A stretch of DNA of 64,000 nt from Vampirovibrio chlorellavorus (GTDB lineage: Bacteria; Cyanobacteriota; Vampirovibrionia; Vampirovibrionales; Vampirovibrionaceae), in NCBI RefSeq assembly GCF_003149375.1, contig NZ_QFWH01000004.1:248001-312000 (forward strand), written 5' to 3'. The position numbers were made by a program, and so were the translations under genes. This document shows, one piece after another, positions 61,763-64,000 of this stretch; position 1 is the first letter of the stretch; the number at the start of each line of letters is the position of its first letter. A model generated the notes under the pieces. That model was not told where the DNA came from. It did no database searches and worked only from the letters and a program-made list of their open reading frames with translations.

Positions 61763-62209
61763 TCAGGCCAGTAGACGGGGATAAAACTTCTTCAGCCAAT
61801 CCAGAACATCCTGGCGAAACGCTCCAAGCTCTTCCAATAATTCTGCCACGCCCGAGTTCGAAACAACACCCGCCCGCTCATACTCGGAGGCATTGCGCAT
61901 CTTCCGGCAATTATCCAGATAATGAATACGCGCTTTGGCATCACCACCCATGGTAAACCGCAGGGATTGGATGGTGATATAGTGATGTCCCACACTGGCT
62001 GAAGGCCGGTAGCCTGAAGCGTATAACAGAATCGTGGCTAGCTGCAGGGCCGCTTGATAAGCAATCGTAAACCGGTTATCTGGCGATAACGCTTCAATGG
62101 AAGCATCCCGGATGTTTCGCTCAATCGCTTGTAGCAATTGGGCCACTTCTTGCGAAGTGGTCTGGTGAGGTTTTAGTTTCCCCTCATTCAACCATTGCTG
62201 TAAACTCAT
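61763..62209 (-). CDS. HEPN-domain protein, partner of MNT nucleotidyltransferase
   Basis: 148 residues, helical. HEPN features are AYQAALQLATILLYASGYRP and the C-terminal RKMRNASEYERAG. In ribonuclease HEPN proteins a motif RX4-6H provides the catalytic His; here R105-N-A-S-E-Y110 puts Tyr at that place. It overlaps the upstream MNT gene by 26 bases. HEPN/MNT pairs form toxin-antitoxin systems in which MNT can adenylylate the toxin. Whether this copy is toxic is doubtful. Confidence 0.8.
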   Translation of the reverse strand: MSLQQWLNEGKLKPHQTTSQEVAQLLQAIERNIRDASIEALSPDNRFTIAYQAALQLATILLYASGYRPSASVGHHYITIQSLRFTMGGDAKARIHYLDNCRKMRNASEYERAGVVSNSGVAELLEELGAFRQDVLDWLKKFYPRLLA

Positions 62210-62774
62210 CCTGAGTTCCTTTTAACCAAATTTTTGGGGTTTCCATTAGCTCAATGGCAAAACGGTTTTGATCCTGAAGCCGCTGTCGGTAATCAGCTAC
62301 CGTCATGATAACAGGATTGAACTCCCGCTTCAGGTTATCCGTGCTATCCGCCATGGCCTGTGAGAGGCTTTTTAAGCTCACATCCCCCAGTAAAAACAAA
62401 TCAATGTCACTCTCAGCGGTGGCATTGCCTTTGGCTAGAGAACCAAAGATAAAGGCCAGTTTGACCTTTTGATCCAACGGCTCCAGCGCTACTTTTAAGG
62501 CCGTGGCCATTGCATCGGTTTTCAGAAAGGCCTGTTGCAGATCCTGAAAAGCCGGATGAGCTTGTTTAGCCTGATAATAGACCCGGTTCCCGCTTTTTTC
62601 TTGGGCAATCAAATCCGTTTTCTCAATGCGCCCTAGGGCATGCTGGACTTGCAGCAGGGAATGGCCGGTTGTTTCAGCAATTTCCCGCTGATAATAGCGG
62701 CTATCAGGATGTGTGAGAAACAGGCACAGCACATCCACCAGAACCGGGCTTGGAAACAGGGGCATGAGCGACAT
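62184..62774 (-). CDS. MNT nucleotidyltransferase with N-terminal winged helix
   Basis: 196 residues. Residues 1-70 form an ArsR-like winged helix (YYQREIAETTGHSLLQVQHA). Residues 105-130 carry the minimal nucleotidyltransferase motif: G111-S112, then D123 and D125 (IFGSLAKGNATAESDIDLFL). AAGGA lies nine bases upstream of the ATG. It leads the operon; the DNA-binding part suggests self-regulation through the palindrome at 62776-62792. It resembles MntA-type antitoxins with an added repressor domain. Confidence 0.85.
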   Translation of the reverse strand: MSLMPLFPSPVLVDVLCLFLTHPDSRYYQREIAETTGHSLLQVQHALGRIEKTDLIAQEKSGNRVYYQAKQAHPAFQDLQQAFLKTDAMATALKVALEPLDQKVKLAFIFGSLAKGNATAESDIDLFLLGDVSLKSLSQAMADSTDNLKREFNPVIMTVADYRQRLQDQNRFAIELMETPKIWLKGTQDEFTAMVE

Positions 62775-62775
62775 C

Positions 62776-62813
62776 GACTAACATCCTTAGTCTTTTGACC
62801 AATTTTATTAGTC
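62776..62813 (-). promoter_or_regulatory. Putative operator of the MNT-HEPN operon
   Basis: A perfect inverted repeat GACTAA-CATCC-TTAGTC (62776-62792) touches the start codon region. A further TTAGTC half-site lies at 62808-62813, 21 bases (two helical turns) from the first, directly after the -10 box. Confidence 0.55.
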
Positions 62814-62842
62814 ATTATGACATGCCGACTACAGACGCGCAA
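62814..62842 (-). promoter_or_regulatory. Promoter of the MNT-HEPN operon
   Basis: On the minus strand TTGCGC (62837-62842), a 17-base spacer and CATAAT (62814-62819). The expected start site falls inside the TTAGTC half-site region. Confidence 0.5.
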
Positions 62843-63183
62843 GCCTCAAGGTATATCAATCCATCTAGAAGGACGAGCCTTTGGCAGGGAAAACCCAATG
62901 GCGGCCCTTGGGGCAAGAAGGCAAACTCGAGCTTGACCTGCAGTCAGTCGCAAAACCCATCGCTTCGCAATGCTCCCTAATGTATGCGACACAGCAACTA
63001 AATCCGGTGGAAAGAAGGACGTTTGAAAGAGAGGAAAGCAACTAAAATCAGTCATTTAGTATAAGTGACCATTTCTGTAATACCCCATAGCTTTAGCAGT
63101 ATTGACTTTAAAACCATGCTCGACTAATCCAAAGTAACTATTTGGATTGACCAAAAATGGACACGCACATTTAACGTTCTCTC
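62843..63183. other. Non-coding or decayed DNA, about 340 bp
   Basis: Short open frames on both strands lack start signals and match nothing I recognise. The AT content rises after 63040. It may hold the vanished 5' part of the ATPase pseudogene. Confidence 0.4.
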
Positions 63184-63518
63184 ACTGCCGCGATTCAGGA
63201 AGCCAGTGCCAGTATTAAAGTACTGCTCCTGACTAGCTCACAGCAATACAACAGGCCAAAATTTCACAGAATCCCTCGCTGGACGTTTAACTATTGCTAC
63301 TTCAAGGTATTACATTTGCTGAAGAGGAAGGGCGCGTATAGGTTTTGCCGTTTCTGCCGGATCTGGAACGATTAAAGTTACGATAGGAACAGGCAAAACC
63401 ATTGACCTTACCAGAGGTTTACCACAAAATCTGGCGCGGCTCTTATCCAGATATGGAGGTACAGGACAGTAAAACTGAGGACACTTCTAAGGTCAAGACC
63501 ACGCCAAAGGAAATATAG
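63184..63518 (+). pseudogene. Decayed AAA ATPase of the DUF4143 type
   Basis: Reading across frames gives VLLLTSSQQYN, then ESLAGRLTIA, then LQGITFAEEEGRV, then VLPFLPDLERLKLR, then LPEVYHKIWRGSYPD, in the order seen in DUF4143 ATPases (LTGSQQF..SLAGR..IWRGSYP). At least two frameshifts (about 63255 and 63302) and two in-frame stops (after EGRV and after LKLR) interrupt it. The Walker A part is absent. The final TAG is at 63516-63518. Confidence 0.7.
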
Positions 63519-63898
63519 CACTGCTACTCTTAGTTAAATCCCCTTGTCTGCAGAAAGGCAGGCGTTCACTCCACCCAAAAAGCTTTGCAACTTTCCGTAG
63601 TGCCTCTCTGGATAGAACCTGCCAAAAACTGAACCTCTGTTAGGCATCTTAGTCTGTAAGTAGACATTGATTTGATACAATAACTACCAGAACCAAAGAC
63701 CCCCAGCAATAATTTATCAACCGAAAGCAAAAACGGTTAGTGCTGAATTGTCCACCATGCCCTTTGAACTAGAGTCCATACGGTAACTTTGGGTTAGAAT
63801 TTTGGTCTTGACCCGAAAAGCCTACAAGGCGACGTGAGAAAATCGGGGTTCAACAGCTTGGCAAACCAAGCTCCTTGCAGCGGTAAAGAAATGAGAAT
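63519..63898. other. Non-coding or decayed DNA, about 380 bp
   Basis: I see no convincing frame. A minus-strand stretch near 63535-63615 reads as a short helical peptide (VLSREALRKVAKLFGWSERL), but it has no identifiable gene context. Confidence 0.4.
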
Positions 63899-64000
63899 CT
63901 GCTCTACTGAAGAATTATGAGGGCGGACATCATTGTAATCTTTTCGCCAAACTTCAACTTTCCCCTACGCCCCTAAAGACAAGAAGCAATCTTGATTCAA
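63899..64000 (-). pseudogene. IS3-family transposase (OrfB) C-terminal remnant
   Basis: The minus strand reads LNQDCFLSLGA, stop, GKVEVWRKDYNDVRPHNSS. This matches the end of the IS3-type integrase core (LNQHWFLSLEDA..KIEAWRxDYNxxRPHSSL). The in-frame TAG and loss of similarity after HNSS show decay. The rest of the gene would lie to the right of the window. Confidence 0.75.

Larger units (their letters stand above)
61464..64000. mobile_element. Probable distal end of an element integrated in tRNA-Arg
   Basis: Everything to the right of the tRNA fragment is AT-richer and carries an MNT/HEPN pair, a decayed ATPase gene and a decayed transposase. The intact tRNA-Arg and an integrase gene would be expected beyond 64000 at the other end. 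No integrase is visible here, so the element type is unknown. 61464-61762 contains no gene that I can support. Confidence 0.6.

Noticed and set aside
62846-63055. 69-codon minus-strand frame upstream of the MNT gene
   Set aside because: No start signal or similarity. It lies in a region of decayed DNA.

Overview
The window looks like chromosome of a Gram-negative-type bacterium. It carries lipid A kinase (lpxK), a family 9 heptosyltransferase, an AsmA-like protein and a Tat system, yet the gene order and several proteins (DUF4127 protein, short alpha-glucan phosphorylase homologue, membrane-anchored flavodoxin) do not look proteobacterial. My best guess is a non-photosynthetic relative of cyanobacteria (Vampirovibrionia/Melainabacteria). 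That is inference from gene content and has not been tested. Most of the window is dense, moderately GC-rich housekeeping DNA. The last 2.5 kb and the gene at 22473-23480 are visibly AT-richer.

Layout. 1-362 is the 3' end of rsmH. 381-3458 holds a secreted hydrolase and an MFS transporter. 3956-8337 holds a phosphorylase-like enzyme lacking its cofactor lysine, ftsE-ftsX, and a membrane flavodoxin. 8561-16265 holds miaB and folK, then the overlapping reverse run lpxK / glycosyltransferase / mutS2, then a metal-chelating cysteine protein. 16262-25272 holds a 1295-residue transglutaminase/TPR protein, a GH9 protein, an AT-rich orphan, a degenerate GGDEF protein and a FlaG-like protein. 25271-32395 holds nadD, a TadE-like gene, fur, tatA and a very large AsmA-like gene. 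32594-41281 holds a small protein paired with a zinc protease, a winged-helix protein, a DoxX-like protein, the DUF4127-trmH-tatC operon, a stress protein, a secreted RTX-like protein and an orphan. 41271-47849 holds purK-purE-osmC (reverse) and ACT-def-acs-pyrE (forward), followed by a zinc ribbon protein and a thioesterase. 47906-56602 holds an MFS/glycosyltransferase run, recO and dnaE. 57155-61129 holds a P1B ATPase, a YitT protein and a prepilin.

The end of the window is different. At 61419-61463, on the minus strand, lies the 3' part of a tRNA-Arg(ACG) with its terminator but without its 5' half. To its right are an MNT/HEPN gene pair with a likely autoregulatory operator, a decayed DUF4143-type ATPase gene and a decayed IS3-type transposase. 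The simplest reading is the distal end of an element integrated into a tRNA-Arg gene, with the rest of the element and the intact tRNA beyond position 64000.

Two dispersed repeat families occupy the intergenic gaps. One is a palindromic ATTCCC-N8-GGGAAT element arranged as inverted pairs, of the same format as Neisseria dRS3. The other is a GC-rich double-hairpin element of about 85 bp. Three genes have a sigma70-like promoter so close to the start codon that their mRNAs are probably leaderless.
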